Source: JANXVR01 sp034667405 (GTDB lineage: Bacteria; Actinomycetota; UBA4738; HRBIN12). Taken from it: a DNA stretch of 64,000 nt. The notes beneath the pieces were generated by a model. It had not been told where the DNA came from and searched no databases. It saw only the letters and a list, made by a program, of their open reading frames with translations. The translations under genes were made by a program, and so were the position numbers. Every line of letters begins with the position of its first letter. Positions within the stretch are counted from its first letter, which is position 1. Of the stretch, positions 33,714-42,757 are shown one piece after another. The DNA lies in contig JAXDJX010000019.1 of assembly GCA_034667405.1 (NCBI GenBank), forward strand, positions 1-64,000, given 5' to 3'.

Positions 33714-35798
33714 GTGAAGACCTACGACGCGAAGGACATCCGCAACGTCTTGTTGGTTGGCCACGGTGGCTCGGGCAAGACGACCCTCCTGGAGGCGATG
33801 CTCTTCACCTCCGGGGCCATCACTCGGATGGGCACCGTTGAGGATGGCAACACGGTTTCCGACCACGATCCCGACGAACAACGGAAGGCCATCTCCGTCT
33901 CGCTCTCCATGGCACCCATCGAATGGAACGGCGTGAAGATCAATGTCCTGGACGCCCCCGGCTATGCCGACTTCATCGGCGACCTCCGTTCCGCGGTTCG
34001 AGCGGCAGATGCTGTGATCGTCGTTGTGTCGGCCGTCGACGGGGTCGAGGTGCAGACGGAAGTGGCGTGGGAACTGGCGGTAGAGGCAGCTCTCCCCCGC
34101 GCGATCTTCATCAACAAGCTCGACCGGGAGCGGGCGGACTTCCAGGCGACACTCGACCAACTGGTCTCGGCGTTCGGGAACCAGGTGGCGCCGTTCGAAC
34201 TCCCGATCGGAGCGGAGCACGAGTTCAACGGAGTGGCCGACCTTCTTCACGAGAAGGCCGACCTCTATCCCGATGGCCCGAAGGCGGTGGAATCCGACTG
34301 GCCCGAGGATCTGCACGCCATGGCGGACCCTGCCCGAGAGAAGCTCATGGAAGCCGTGGCTGAATCCGACGACGACCTCATCGAGGAATACCTGGAACAG
34401 GGAACCCTGCCGGAGAAGCACATCGTGTCCGGAGCGAAGGACGGTTTCGCCCGGGCCCGCCTGGCACCGGTGATCGTCGGATCGGCCGAGAAGGCCATCG
34501 GCATCGACCGACTACTGGACTTCATCGTGGAGGAGTTCCCCTCCCCCGTCGATCGCGGCCCGGTGGAGGTCTCCGCCAAAGACGGCACTACAACAGAACG
34601 TCCTCCCGATCCGTCCGCGCCCGTCTCGGCGTTCGTGTTCAAGACGTTGTCGGACCCCTTCGTCGGACACATCACGATGTTCCGCGTCTTCAGCGGCCGC
34701 GTGAAGCCGGATGCAACCATCTGGAACGCGACGCAAGCCACGGACGAACGTATCGGGCAGCTGTTCACCCTGCGCGGCAAGGATCATGAGTCGATGTCCG
34801 AAGTCGTGGCAGGTGACATCGGAGCGGTGGCAAAGCTCGCGCACACCCACACCGGCGACACCTTCAGCACGAAGGAGAACCCCGTGCAGCTCGCCGGCAT
34901 CGAGCTCCCCGAGCCACTCCTGGCCTACGCCATCGAACCGAAAGCCAAGGGCGACGAAGACAAGCTCTCCACGGGACTTTCCCGGATGCGCGAGGAGGAC
35001 CCCACGCTACGCGTGGCTCGGACGGACGAGACTCACGAGACGGTCATGTACGGCATGGGTGAGGCGCACCTAGAAGTGATCATCGAGCGCCTGAGGCGGA
35101 AGTACGGGGTCGAGGTCACGCATCGGCCCGCCAAGATCGCCTATCGCGAAACCATCCGTACGAAAGCCAAAGGGCTCGGGCGACACGTCAAGCAAACCGG
35201 CGGCCACGGCCAGTACGCGGTCTGCAGCATCGAGATCGAACCCCAGCCTCGCGGGGAAGGCTTCATGTACGAGAACAAGATCTTCGGAGGAGCCATCCCT
35301 TCGCAGTTCATCCCTTCGATCGAGAAGGGCATCGTGAAGACCATGACTGAGGGCGTGATCAGCGGGAACCCGATGGTCGACGTGAAGGTCACCCTCATCG
35401 ACGGGAAGTTCCATCCGGTGGACTCTTCCGACATGGCGTTCCAGATCGCCGGTTCCCTCGCGCTGAAAGAGGCCGTGGACCAAGCGGGTGTGGTGCTCCT
35501 GGAACCGGTGGTCGACCTCGAGGTCATCGTTCCCGACGCCTATACGGGAGACGTCATGGGCGACCTCAATGCCAAGCGCGGGAGGATCGCCGGGATGGAG
35601 CAGGCGGGTGGCGGCAAGCAGGTCATCAAGGCGACCGTCCCGCAGGCGGAGGTGGCCCGCTACGTCATCGATCTACGCTCGATGACGGGGGGACGCGGCG
35701 CGTTCTCACTCGCGTTCTCCCACTACGAGGAACTCCCGCAGCATCTGGCACAGAAGGTCATCGACGAAGCACACAAGGCGCGCGAAGAACGCCACTGA
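33714..35798 (+). CDS. Elongation factor G-like protein (EF-G2 type)
   Basis: 694 residues, GTG start with AAGGAG 7 nt upstream. GTPase motifs: P-loop GHGGSGKTT, DAPGY, NKLDRE. The five-domain EF-G layout is kept, ending in domain IV/V sequences (DSSDMAFQIAGSLALKEA, GDVMGDLNAKRGRIAGME). The start KTYDAKDIRNVLLVGHGGSGKTTLLEAML and VSDHDPDEQRKAIS match the actinobacterial FusA2/EF-G2 group rather than canonical EF-G. Its role in translation is not settled. It is the only plus-strand gene in the first 42 kb and splits an otherwise conserved operon. Confidence 0.92.
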   Translation: MKTYDAKDIRNVLLVGHGGSGKTTLLEAMLFTSGAITRMGTVEDGNTVSDHDPDEQRKAISVSLSMAPIEWNGVKINVLDAPGYADFIGDLRSAVRAADAVIVVVSAVDGVEVQTEVAWELAVEAALPRAIFINKLDRERADFQATLDQLVSAFGNQVAPFELPIGAEHEFNGVADLLHEKADLYPDGPKAVESDWPEDLHAMADPAREKLMEAVAESDDDLIEEYLEQGTLPEKHIVSGAKDGFARARLAPVIVGSAEKAIGIDRLLDFIVEEFPSPVDRGPVEVSAKDGTTTERPPDPSAPVSAFVFKTLSDPFVGHITMFRVFSGRVKPDATIWNATQATDERIGQLFTLRGKDHESMSEVVAGDIGAVAKLAHTHTGDTFSTKENPVQLAGIELPEPLLAYAIEPKAKGDEDKLSTGLSRMREEDPTLRVARTDETHETVMYGMGEAHLEVIIERLRRKYGVEVTHRPAKIAYRETIRTKAKGLGRHVKQTGGHGQYAVCSIEIEPQPRGEGFMYENKIFGGAIPSQFIPSIEKGIVKTMTEGVISGNPMVDVKVTLIDGKFHPVDSSDMAFQIAGSLALKEAVDQAGVVLLEPVVDLEVIVPDAYTGDVMGDLNAKRGRIAGMEQAGGGKQVIKATVPQAEVARYVIDLRSMTGGRGAFSLAFSHYEELPQHLAQKVIDEAHKAREERH

Positions 35799-35800
35799 AC

Positions 35801-36283
35801 TCAGGCGAACCTGGGAGCCAGCCGGCGATACGTGTCTGCGAGGAGTTCGGGCAGCACCCGGGTCTCCCCCACCACCGGCATGAAGTTCGTGTCCCCGCTC
35901 CACCGCGGGACCACGTGCCAATGCAGATGGTCGGGGATCCCGGCACCGCCCACCCGGCCCAGATTCATCCCGATGTTGAAGCCCTGCGGTTCGGACTCCT
36001 CCCGGAGTGCACGAACCGATCGTTGCAACAAGGACTGCAGGGCGGCGTTCTCCTCATCCGTGAGCGCCTCGATGTCTCCCACATGTCGGCCCGGGATCAC
36101 CACGAGATGTCCGGGGTTGTAGGGGAACTTGTTGAGGACCACGAAGGCAAGGTCGGTTCGGGCCAGCACCCGTTCGTCCTGGTCGCCGTCGCGGATCCGG
36201 CAGAAGACGCAGCCCTCGGGTTCGTCGTCGTCCGCGTGAGTTTGGATGTACTCCATCCGCCACGGACTCCAGAGATGATCCAC
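35801..36283 (-). CDS. HIT-family hydrolase/phosphorylase (Ap4A phosphorylase-like)
   Basis: 160 residues from a GTG 1 nt after the thrS stop. Start DHLWSPWRMEYIQ and a CVFC pair are characteristic. The histidine triad is HLHWHVV (His119, 121, 123). In M. tuberculosis the gene next to thrS encodes a diadenosine tetraphosphate phosphorylase, and this protein is very likely the counterpart. It ends 2 nt from the convergent EF-G-like gene. Confidence 0.93.
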   Translation of the reverse strand: MDHLWSPWRMEYIQTHADDDEPEGCVFCRIRDGDQDERVLARTDLAFVVLNKFPYNPGHLVVIPGRHVGDIEALTDEENAALQSLLQRSVRALREESEPQGFNIGMNLGRVGGAGIPDHLHWHVVPRWSGDTNFMPVVGETRVLPELLADTYRRLAPRFA

Positions 36284-36284
36284 G

Positions 36285-38231
36285 TCAGTCTCCGAAGCGG
36301 GTCTGCTCCAGCGCCCGCGTCTCCGCCTCACGGACCAGTGCCTCCAGGACCCGCTCGAACGCCACGTTCTGTGTTTCTTCACCCGAGCGGTCGCGGACGG
36401 TAAAGGTGCCGGTCTCGATATCGCGGTCACCGACCACCAGCGTGTAGGGGGCCTTCGCGATCTGCGCCGCGCGGATCTTCTTCCCGACCGACTCCTTCGA
36501 GTCGTCTATGAATGTCCGTAACCCGGCGGCCCGAGCTTTGGCAGCGAGGTCCTCGCATCGGTCGTTGTGGCGGTCGGCCACTGGGACGAACCGGAGCTGC
36601 TCGGGCGCGAGCCAGAGGGGGAAGGCGCCGGCGTAGTGTTCAAGGAGCACGGCGAAGAACCGTTCGATGGAGCCGAACAGGGCCCGGTGGATCATGACGG
36701 GGCGGTGCCGCGCGTTATCGGCTCCCGTGTAGTTGATATCGAACCGGGCGGGCGTCTGGAAATCGAGCTGGATGGTCGACATCTGCCAGGTTCGACCGAT
36801 GGCGTCGCGAGCCTGCACGCTGATCTTCGGCCCGTAGAACGCCCCGCCTCCCTCGTCCATGACGAGTTCGAGGTCCATCTGTTCCGCCGCTTCGCGGAGC
36901 GCCTGCGTTGCTTCGGACCAATCCTCGTCCGAGCCGAAGGCCTTCACCTCGGGCTTCGTCGAGAGTTCGAGGTAGAAGTCGTCCAAGCCATAGTCGCGAA
37001 GGAGGTCCAGCACGAAGACCAACAGCGAGCGGAGTTCTTCACCCATCTGTTCGCGGATGGTGAAGATGTGCGCATCGTCCTGCGTCATCCCACGCACTCG
37101 CGTCAGGCCGTGGACCACACCCGACATCTCGTAGCGATAGACGGTTCCGAATTCGAACAGCCTGAGTGGTAGCTCGCGGTAGCTGCGGATCCGGCTGCGG
37201 AAGATAAGGACGTGGAACGGGCAATTCATGGGCTTCAGGTAGTACTCGACGCCTCCGTCCAGCTCCATGGGCGGGAACATGCCGTCCGCGTACCACTCCA
37301 GGTGTCCGGATGTTTGGAACAACTCCGCCTTCGTGATGTGCGGGGTGTAGACGTACTCGTAGCCTGCGGCTTCGTGACGCTCGAGTGAGTACTCCTCCAT
37401 GAGGCGCCGCACCAGTCCGCCCTTGGGATGGAAGACGGCGAGCCCCGACCCGATCTCCTCGGGGAAGCTGAACAGGTCCAGGTCGATCCCCAGCTTGCGG
37501 TGATCGCGACGTTCCGCTTCCTCAAGCCGGTGCAGATGGGCGTCCAGATCCTCTTGCGATGCCCACGCGGTGCCGTAGATCCGGGTAAGCATCCCTCGCG
37601 ACTCATCTCCGCGCCAATACGCTCCCGCGATGTTCGTCAGCTTGAAGGCCCCGAGTTTCCCAGTGTGGGAAACGTGTGGCCCGAGGCAGAGGTCGACCCA
37701 CTCCGAATTCCGGTAGATCGTCACGGAATCCCCGATGTCGACCTCACCCTCCTCGGACGCTAGGCCTTCGATGATCTCTCGCTTGAAGGGTTGGTCGCCC
37801 AGGCGCGCGATCGCCTCCGCCCGCGACACTTCCTCGCGCACGAACGGCTGGTTCAGTTTGACGATCTGACGCATCCGCCGGTCGATCCTCTGAAGATCGG
37901 CGGTCGTGATCGGCTCGGGGAGTTCGAAGTCGTAATAGAAGCCGTCGGTGATGGCAGGACCGATCGCGTACTTCGCTCCCGGGAAGAGATCGCAGACCGC
38001 CTGCGCCATCACGTGGGCGGTGGAATGACGAAGGACGTGGAGACCGTCATCCTCCGTGGCGCGGACGGGGACGACCGCCGCATCGGCCGACGGCACGTGG
38101 GAGAGGTCACGGAGCGTGCCGTCGACGCGTGCGGCCAACGTGCCCTTCGGCATGGCAGAGCCGACCGGCTCCCCTTCCGGGAGGGACTTGGTCGAACCGT
38201 CGGGCAGGGTAAGGATCGGCATGGCGCCCAT
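36285..38231 (-). CDS. thrS: Threonine-tRNA ligase ThrS
   Basis: 648 residues. Order of domains: TGS (ILTLPDGSTKSLPEG), SAD editing domain (HSTAHVMAQAV and CLGPHVSHTGKLGAFKL), class II core (KPMNCPFHVLIF, YRYEMSGVVHGLTRVRGMTQDDAHIF) and the anticodon domain (VVGDRDIETGTFTVRDR). The editing domain appears complete. An in-frame ATG at 38222 gives the more usual start PILTLPDG; neither start has a clear SD. Confidence 0.96.
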   Translation of the reverse strand: MGAMPILTLPDGSTKSLPEGEPVGSAMPKGTLAARVDGTLRDLSHVPSADAAVVPVRATEDDGLHVLRHSTAHVMAQAVCDLFPGAKYAIGPAITDGFYYDFELPEPITTADLQRIDRRMRQIVKLNQPFVREEVSRAEAIARLGDQPFKREIIEGLASEEGEVDIGDSVTIYRNSEWVDLCLGPHVSHTGKLGAFKLTNIAGAYWRGDESRGMLTRIYGTAWASQEDLDAHLHRLEEAERRDHRKLGIDLDLFSFPEEIGSGLAVFHPKGGLVRRLMEEYSLERHEAAGYEYVYTPHITKAELFQTSGHLEWYADGMFPPMELDGGVEYYLKPMNCPFHVLIFRSRIRSYRELPLRLFEFGTVYRYEMSGVVHGLTRVRGMTQDDAHIFTIREQMGEELRSLLVFVLDLLRDYGLDDFYLELSTKPEVKAFGSDEDWSEATQALREAAEQMDLELVMDEGGGAFYGPKISVQARDAIGRTWQMSTIQLDFQTPARFDINYTGADNARHRPVMIHRALFGSIERFFAVLLEHYAGAFPLWLAPEQLRFVPVADRHNDRCEDLAAKARAAGLRTFIDDSKESVGKKIRAAQIAKAPYTLVVGDRDIETGTFTVRDRSGEETQNVAFERVLEALVREAETRALEQTRFGD

Positions 38232-38257
38232 GATATCGGCGTGACGTCCGCGACCGA

Positions 38258-40801
38258 CTACTCGTAGGAGATCGCTTGGAGCACGTCGATCTTCGCCGCG
38301 CGGCGCGCCGGCCAGATCGCGGCCACCACCCCGAGCAAGCCGGCGACCACCAGCATGAGTACGAGTTGTCCGACCGGCAGCGACAGCCTCGATACCCCCT
38401 GGTCGGCAAGCGCGCGCTGCATCGCCCAGCCGAAGGCGACCCCGATCGCAAGACCCAGGATGGCGCCGATGAGTGCGATCACCACGGCCTCCGATCGGAT
38501 CATCCGACGCACCTGTTTCCTGGACATCCCCACCGCCCGCAGCAGCCCCAGCTCTCGGATGCGTTCGTAGATGGAAAGGGCGAGCGTGTTGACGATCCCG
38601 AACAGAGAGATGATCACCGAGAGCACCAGCAGCCCGAAGACCAGGCTGAAGATCTGATCGATCTGCGCGATCTCTTTCTCCTTGAACTGACTCTGGTCGC
38701 TCACCTGGACGTTGGGATAGCCCTTCAAGATGGTGTCGATCCCCTGTTTGACCGCAGTCGCATTGGCGCCCGGAGCCACCTTGACGAACACCACGAAGTC
38801 GAGCTGTTGCGCCACGTTCGCTTCGAAGGTGGACAGGGACGTCGCGTAGTCGTTCAGCAGGCTGTTCTGCTCGAACACGCCCACGACCTTCAGTTGTTGC
38901 GCACCCGTTCGCGAGAAGGTCGCGGTGAGCGTGTCGCCGACGCTCAAGTGTTTCGTCAGGGCGGCGCCGCTCGACACGATGACCGTGCCATCCGCGGATA
39001 GGCCCCCCAGCGAACCCGATTCCATGGTCACGTTCGCCACCTTCGGGAGTCCGGCAGGATCGATCCCCACCATGAACGTGGACGCGGTGCCGAGTTTGAC
39101 CTGCGCCTGGCGGAGCGGCGACGTCGCTTCAATGCCGGGCACGGTGCCCACCTCCTTCGACACCTGCGGACTGAAGGGTTGGAAGGACGTGGTGCTCAGC
39201 GTGTAGTCGGCTCGCAACACGGCATCGAGCGTCGCGGTTACCGATGCCCGCAGCGAAGCCGCGAAGACACTTACGAACACCACCAGTCCGAGCCCGATCA
39301 TGAGCGCGGACGACGTCGATGCCGTTCGGCGAGGGTTCCGTTTCGCGTTCTCCAAGCCCAAGCGTCCCGGGAGCGCGCGGCGGAGCGGAGCTCCCAGAAC
39401 AGCGCCGAGTGGCTCGGTAACCAGCGGCGAGAGCATCGCCACGCCGATGAAGGTGAGCATGGCCCCCAGCCCCACCAGGGAGCCCGCGTTGGACACGCCA
39501 CCGAACAGTCCGCCCAGCAGCGCCGCCACACCCGCCACGGTCACGATGGAACCCGCGATGACCCGGCGGCGCATCGAGGTAGGGGGGGCGGCACCTTCTG
39601 TGAGCGCTTCGATGGGCGAAACACGCGATGCTCGCCGGGCCGGTGAGAGCGCCGCCACCCCGGTGATGATGGTCCCGACGGCGAGGGACACGATGAAGGT
39701 GCGAGGGGCGATAACCAGGGATCCACTCGGCAGCTTGAGCCCCAGCGCGCTCAACAGCCCTCTCAACACGACGGCCAGACCCAGGCCAACCCCCACGCCC
39801 ACCAGCGAGGCCACGAAACCCACCAGCACAGACTCACTCAACACCGACGCCATGACCTGGCCGCGACCGGCACCGAGCGCTCGCAGCAACGCGAGCTCCC
39901 GCGTTCTCTGCGTAACCACGATGTTGAACGTGTTGAAGATGATGAACGCCCCGACGAACAGCGAAACGAACGCGAACACCAGCAACGCCGTGCGGAGGAA
40001 CCCGAGGCCCTTGTTGATGTCCGCGGTCTGCGTCTCCGCTGCGGAGGCGGATGTGACCGCCTCGAATCCGTTCGGCAGCGCGTTCTGGACCCGTGAGGCC
40101 AACTGCACGGGGGTGACGCCGGGATCGCTCGCCACGTAGATGTAGCTGTACTCGTCCTGCATGCCGAAGAGCTTCTGCGCGGTCGGCAGGTCGAATATCG
40201 CGAGCGTGGCGCCGAGGAGACTGTCCGAATTCTCGTATCGCCCGATCCCCGAGATGGTGTAGGTTCCGCTCCCGGTCGAGGTCACGATCTGCAGCCTCTG
40301 GCCGACCGAGAGGTGATGGTCCGAGGCGGTCCCGGCGTCGATGAGGACCTCGGTCGAACCCGACGGTGCACTCCCCTGTGCCACGATCAGACTCGTGACC
40401 GCGGGATCCCACGAGTTCCCGATGGTCGGCGCTCCACCATTGTGGATCGAATCGCCGGTGACGGGGTCGGTGATCTCGGCCAGACCGGATACATCGCCGT
40501 TGACTGCTCGAACGCCGGGCACAGCTTCGACCTTGCTGAGGACGTCGGCAGGGATCGGGTCGCCAAGCTGACCTCCCCCGCCGCCGGGACCTCCCTGATC
40601 CGGCGTGAAGGCGGTTTTTGCTTGGACCACCACGTCGGTTCCCTTGTACACGTCGCCGAAGAGACCGTCGAAGCTGTCGAGCGCGGTGTCGGTGATGATG
40701 AGCGTGCCGGCCATGAAACCGACGCCGAGCACGACCGCGACCGCCGTCAGCGCCAGGCGGAGCTTCCGGGCCAACAGGCTCTTGACGGTGGCGCGCCACA
40801 T
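38258..40801 (-). CDS. ABC transporter permease, MacB/FtsX type
   Basis: 847 residues with two MacB-PCD plus FtsX units. An N-terminal helix (about 15-37) is followed by a large periplasmic domain, three helices, a linker, another helix and periplasmic domain, and three final helices ending in LQAISYE. A Gly-rich stretch (GGPGGGGG) lies in the first periplasmic domain. The fused double-FtsX arrangement is common in Actinobacteria and usually moves lipids, lipoproteins or peptides, or transmits force to periplasmic enzymes. The substrate is unknown. The ATPase gene is 4 nt upstream. Confidence 0.92.
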   Translation of the reverse strand: MWRATVKSLLARKLRLALTAVAVVLGVGFMAGTLIITDTALDSFDGLFGDVYKGTDVVVQAKTAFTPDQGGPGGGGGQLGDPIPADVLSKVEAVPGVRAVNGDVSGLAEITDPVTGDSIHNGGAPTIGNSWDPAVTSLIVAQGSAPSGSTEVLIDAGTASDHHLSVGQRLQIVTSTGSGTYTISGIGRYENSDSLLGATLAIFDLPTAQKLFGMQDEYSYIYVASDPGVTPVQLASRVQNALPNGFEAVTSASAAETQTADINKGLGFLRTALLVFAFVSLFVGAFIIFNTFNIVVTQRTRELALLRALGAGRGQVMASVLSESVLVGFVASLVGVGVGLGLAVVLRGLLSALGLKLPSGSLVIAPRTFIVSLAVGTIITGVAALSPARRASRVSPIEALTEGAAPPTSMRRRVIAGSIVTVAGVAALLGGLFGGVSNAGSLVGLGAMLTFIGVAMLSPLVTEPLGAVLGAPLRRALPGRLGLENAKRNPRRTASTSSALMIGLGLVVFVSVFAASLRASVTATLDAVLRADYTLSTTSFQPFSPQVSKEVGTVPGIEATSPLRQAQVKLGTASTFMVGIDPAGLPKVANVTMESGSLGGLSADGTVIVSSGAALTKHLSVGDTLTATFSRTGAQQLKVVGVFEQNSLLNDYATSLSTFEANVAQQLDFVVFVKVAPGANATAVKQGIDTILKGYPNVQVSDQSQFKEKEIAQIDQIFSLVFGLLVLSVIISLFGIVNTLALSIYERIRELGLLRAVGMSRKQVRRMIRSEAVVIALIGAILGLAIGVAFGWAMQRALADQGVSRLSLPVGQLVLMLVVAGLLGVVAAIWPARRAAKIDVLQAISYE

Positions 40802-40805
40802 GCCG

Positions 40806-41537
40806 TCAGGCCTCCAGCGACTTCAACCGGTCCAGGACGCGGTCCGCGGTTGGCTCCAGCATCTCGTCAACGGCTCTTCCATCCGCGAGGAACACGATCC
40901 GGTCGGCGTAGCTCGCGGCTCCCGCGTCGTGGGTGACCATGACGATGCTTTGCCCGTGGTCCTTCACCGCGGCTCGCAGGAACGTGAGGAGTTCGGCACT
41001 CGCTTTCGAGTCCAGGTTTCCCGTCGGTTCGTCGGCGAACACGATCTCGGGTGTACTGAGGAGCGCGCGGGCGCCCGCCACCCGCTGCTGTTGTCCTCCC
41101 GAGAGTTCGCTGGGCCGGTGCTTGAGCCGGTCCCGCAGCCCGACCGCATTCACCACCTCATCGAATCTCGCCGGGTCCACCGTCCGTCCGGCGATGTCCA
41201 GCGGAAGCGTGATGTTCTCCGCGGCCGTCAGCGTCGGGATCAAGTTGAAGGCCTGGAACACGAACCCCACCTTGTCGCGACGCAGCTGGGTGAGCTGCTT
41301 GTCGTTGAGCGAGGTGAGGTCAACATCGCCGATAAAGACCTGACCGAACGTCGGAGTGTCGAGACCGGCCAGGCAATGCAGGAGGGTCGACTTGCCGGAA
41401 CCGGAGGGACCCATGATCGCGGTGAACTCGCCCTGCCCGAACATTGCGTCGATAGCATCGAGCGCCGTGACGGCAGCGTCGCCGACCCCGTACACCTTCG
41501 ATAGTCCGACGGCGCGGGCGACTGCTTGGCTGGTCAT
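40806..41537 (-). CDS. ABC transporter ATP-binding protein, MacB/LolD type
   Basis: 243 residues from an ATG with AAGGG about 9 nt upstream (a GTG two codons earlier is possible). Walker A GPSGSGKST, Q-loop FVFQAFNLIPTL, signature LSGGQQQRVAGARAL (Gly where most members have Ile), Walker B IVFADEPTGNLD and H-loop VTHDAG are intact. It pairs with the following double-FtsX permease. Nothing else in the window identifies the cargo. Confidence 0.93.
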   Translation of the reverse strand: MTSQAVARAVGLSKVYGVGDAAVTALDAIDAMFGQGEFTAIMGPSGSGKSTLLHCLAGLDTPTFGQVFIGDVDLTSLNDKQLTQLRRDKVGFVFQAFNLIPTLTAAENITLPLDIAGRTVDPARFDEVVNAVGLRDRLKHRPSELSGGQQQRVAGARALLSTPEIVFADEPTGNLDSKASAELLTFLRAAVKDHGQSIVMVTHDAGAASYADRIVFLADGRAVDEMLEPTADRVLDRLKSLEA

Positions 41538-41893
41538 GATCACGATCCCTTCCGCTCACGTTTCGAAAGAGGCTACGCGAGATGGCGAGGAGAGACTGAG
41601 CGGCGCGCGTCGAAACCAGCGGGAGGATCGACCGCAGTCCGTGTGGTCAGGCTACGTGTCGGAGGCTCGGGCTCAGATGCAGGACGTCGGCCGAATCGGC
41701 GTTCGTCGTGGCTCCCCAGGTTGCCACGACGACGATCAGCGCGACTGCGATGAAGATCGCGAAGAACATGCCTACAGCCTGTCACCGTTCGCCGCGCTTC
41801 CCAGCATCTGCAGGGGTCATTTTTTGGTGGCTTCAACAGCTGCCGCTCCACCAGAAAGGACTAGTCAATCCGCTGATCATCGGCCGTTCATCG
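41538..41893. other. Intergenic region between the ABC transporter and tRNA-Val(CAC)
   Basis: About 350 nt without an established gene. It contains one candidate 40-codon membrane micro-ORF (41647-41769, minus) and a run of six T at 41820-41825 that does not follow a clear stem. No tRNA, repeat or mobile element was seen. The micro-ORF is listed separately. Confidence 0.5.
41647..41769 (-). CDS. Candidate 40-residue membrane micro-protein
   Basis: Reads MFFAIFIAVALIVVVATWGATT followed by a polar tail ending LHLSPSLRHVA. It has one hydrophobic helix (about 2-18) and a short soluble tail. It lies about 110 nt upstream of the ABC ATPase, same strand. The SD is weak. Small one-helix proteins near transporters are common, but a hydrophobic ORF of this length could also arise by chance. 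Confidence 0.35.
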   Translation of the reverse strand: MFFAIFIAVALIVVVATWGATTNADSADVLHLSPSLRHVA

Positions 41894-41968
41894 TGGTGGG
41901 CGCGGCAGGTTTTGAACCTGCGACCTCTCGCGTGTGAGGCGAGCGCTCTCCCGCTGAGCTACGCGCCC
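41894..41968 (-). tRNA. tRNA-Val (CAC)
   Basis: 75 nt including an encoded CCA. Acceptor stem GGGCGCG/CGCGCCC, discriminator A, D arm AGCTCAGCGGGAGAGCG, anticodon stem CTCGC/GCGAG with loop CTCACAC (anticodon CAC), T loop GGTTCAAAACC. All arms pair. It is convergent with nothing and probably has its own promoter (a TATCGT box lies about 13 nt before the 5' end). Confidence 0.95.
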
Positions 41969-42274
41969 GGGAGCCCTCTCACGATACCAACGAACGCAGC
42001 GTCACCGAGTTCGAACAAGGTGACGGCGGCACGTGCCCGCGTCGTGCCGCCGTCGGTCCGAGTCGCTGAGACTCAGACGTTTGAGGTAGTGCGCGCTGAC
42101 TAGTCTGGCACGGGTCACGCGGCGCGAGCAAGCGGGAACTGGACGCCGAACACTCCCCCGCCCAAGAGGCCTTTGCCTCCTATCGGCCTCTGGAACACCG
42201 GGTGTACGGTGGCCGAGGGACGCGCGATCGCGTCCGCGGAGGTGAGGGACTTGCGGAGCAGGAGAACGGTCACG
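41969..42274. other. Intergenic region with a 12-bp perfect hairpin
   Basis: About 300 nt between tRNA-Val and a plus-strand secreted-protein gene. A strong inverted repeat is at 42022-42054 (gacggcggcacg / cgtgccgccgtc, 9-nt loop), and a 5-bp hairpin follows at 42060-42074. No coding frame with good features was seen. The hairpin does not follow an annotated gene on either strand. Confidence 0.5.
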
Positions 42275-42751
42275 ATGATCGCGGGCGCCCTGTTGCTGGT
42301 GATCGCCACGGCAGCCGCGACCTACGGGACGGTGAGCCAGTACGTAGCGCGGCCTCTGAACCGTCAGAACCTCGGCGTCATCAAAGGGCCGCCGCGCACC
42401 ACCCACTCGACATCGTTCAAAGACCTGGGTGGCTGGGGTCTGTCGGACGGGATGACCATCGACGCCCGTGCCGGCCTGGCTGCGACCCTAAGCGTCACCG
42501 TCAGCGGCGCCCCGGTGGAGTTCAGGATCTTCACCGAGGACGTGAACAACGGGTTCGCGATCCACAACCTTCCCCCCGGCTCGGCCCATTTCGATCCGGG
42601 GACCGGCACGCAATCCGTTTCCTTCACGTGGGTCTCTGGCCTGGCGGCGGGCCGCTACACCGTGAACATCGCCTGGAGGTCGCCGACGGGCGCCATCGTC
42701 ACGCTCGATCGGGGGTCCCTGGTCGTTCAGTACGGCGCTCGCGTTCCCTGA
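42275..42751 (+). CDS. Membrane-anchored or secreted protein of unknown function
   Basis: 158 residues from an ATG with AGGAG 10 nt upstream. An N-terminal hydrophobic helix (about 2-20) is followed by an extracytoplasmic region of about 130 residues with alternating hydrophobic strands (LSVTVSGAPVEFRIFTEDV, TQSVSFTWVSGLAAGRYTVNIAW), suggesting a beta-sandwich. No cysteines or catalytic motif. A GTG at 42242 would add a basic N-region (RDLRSRRT) that suits a signal anchor but has SD and start nearly abutting. I do not recognise the family. It converges on the next minus-strand gene with 6 bp between stops. Confidence 0.65.
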   Translation: MIAGALLLVIATAAATYGTVSQYVARPLNRQNLGVIKGPPRTTHSTSFKDLGGWGLSDGMTIDARAGLAATLSVTVSGAPVEFRIFTEDVNNGFAIHNLPPGSAHFDPGTGTQSVSFTWVSGLAAGRYTVNIAWRSPTGAIVTLDRGSLVVQYGARVP

Positions 42752-42757
42752 TCGACG

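Noticed and set aside
41820..41825. T6 run as a terminator of a plus-strand transcript
   Set aside because: No plus-strand gene and no clear stem precede it.
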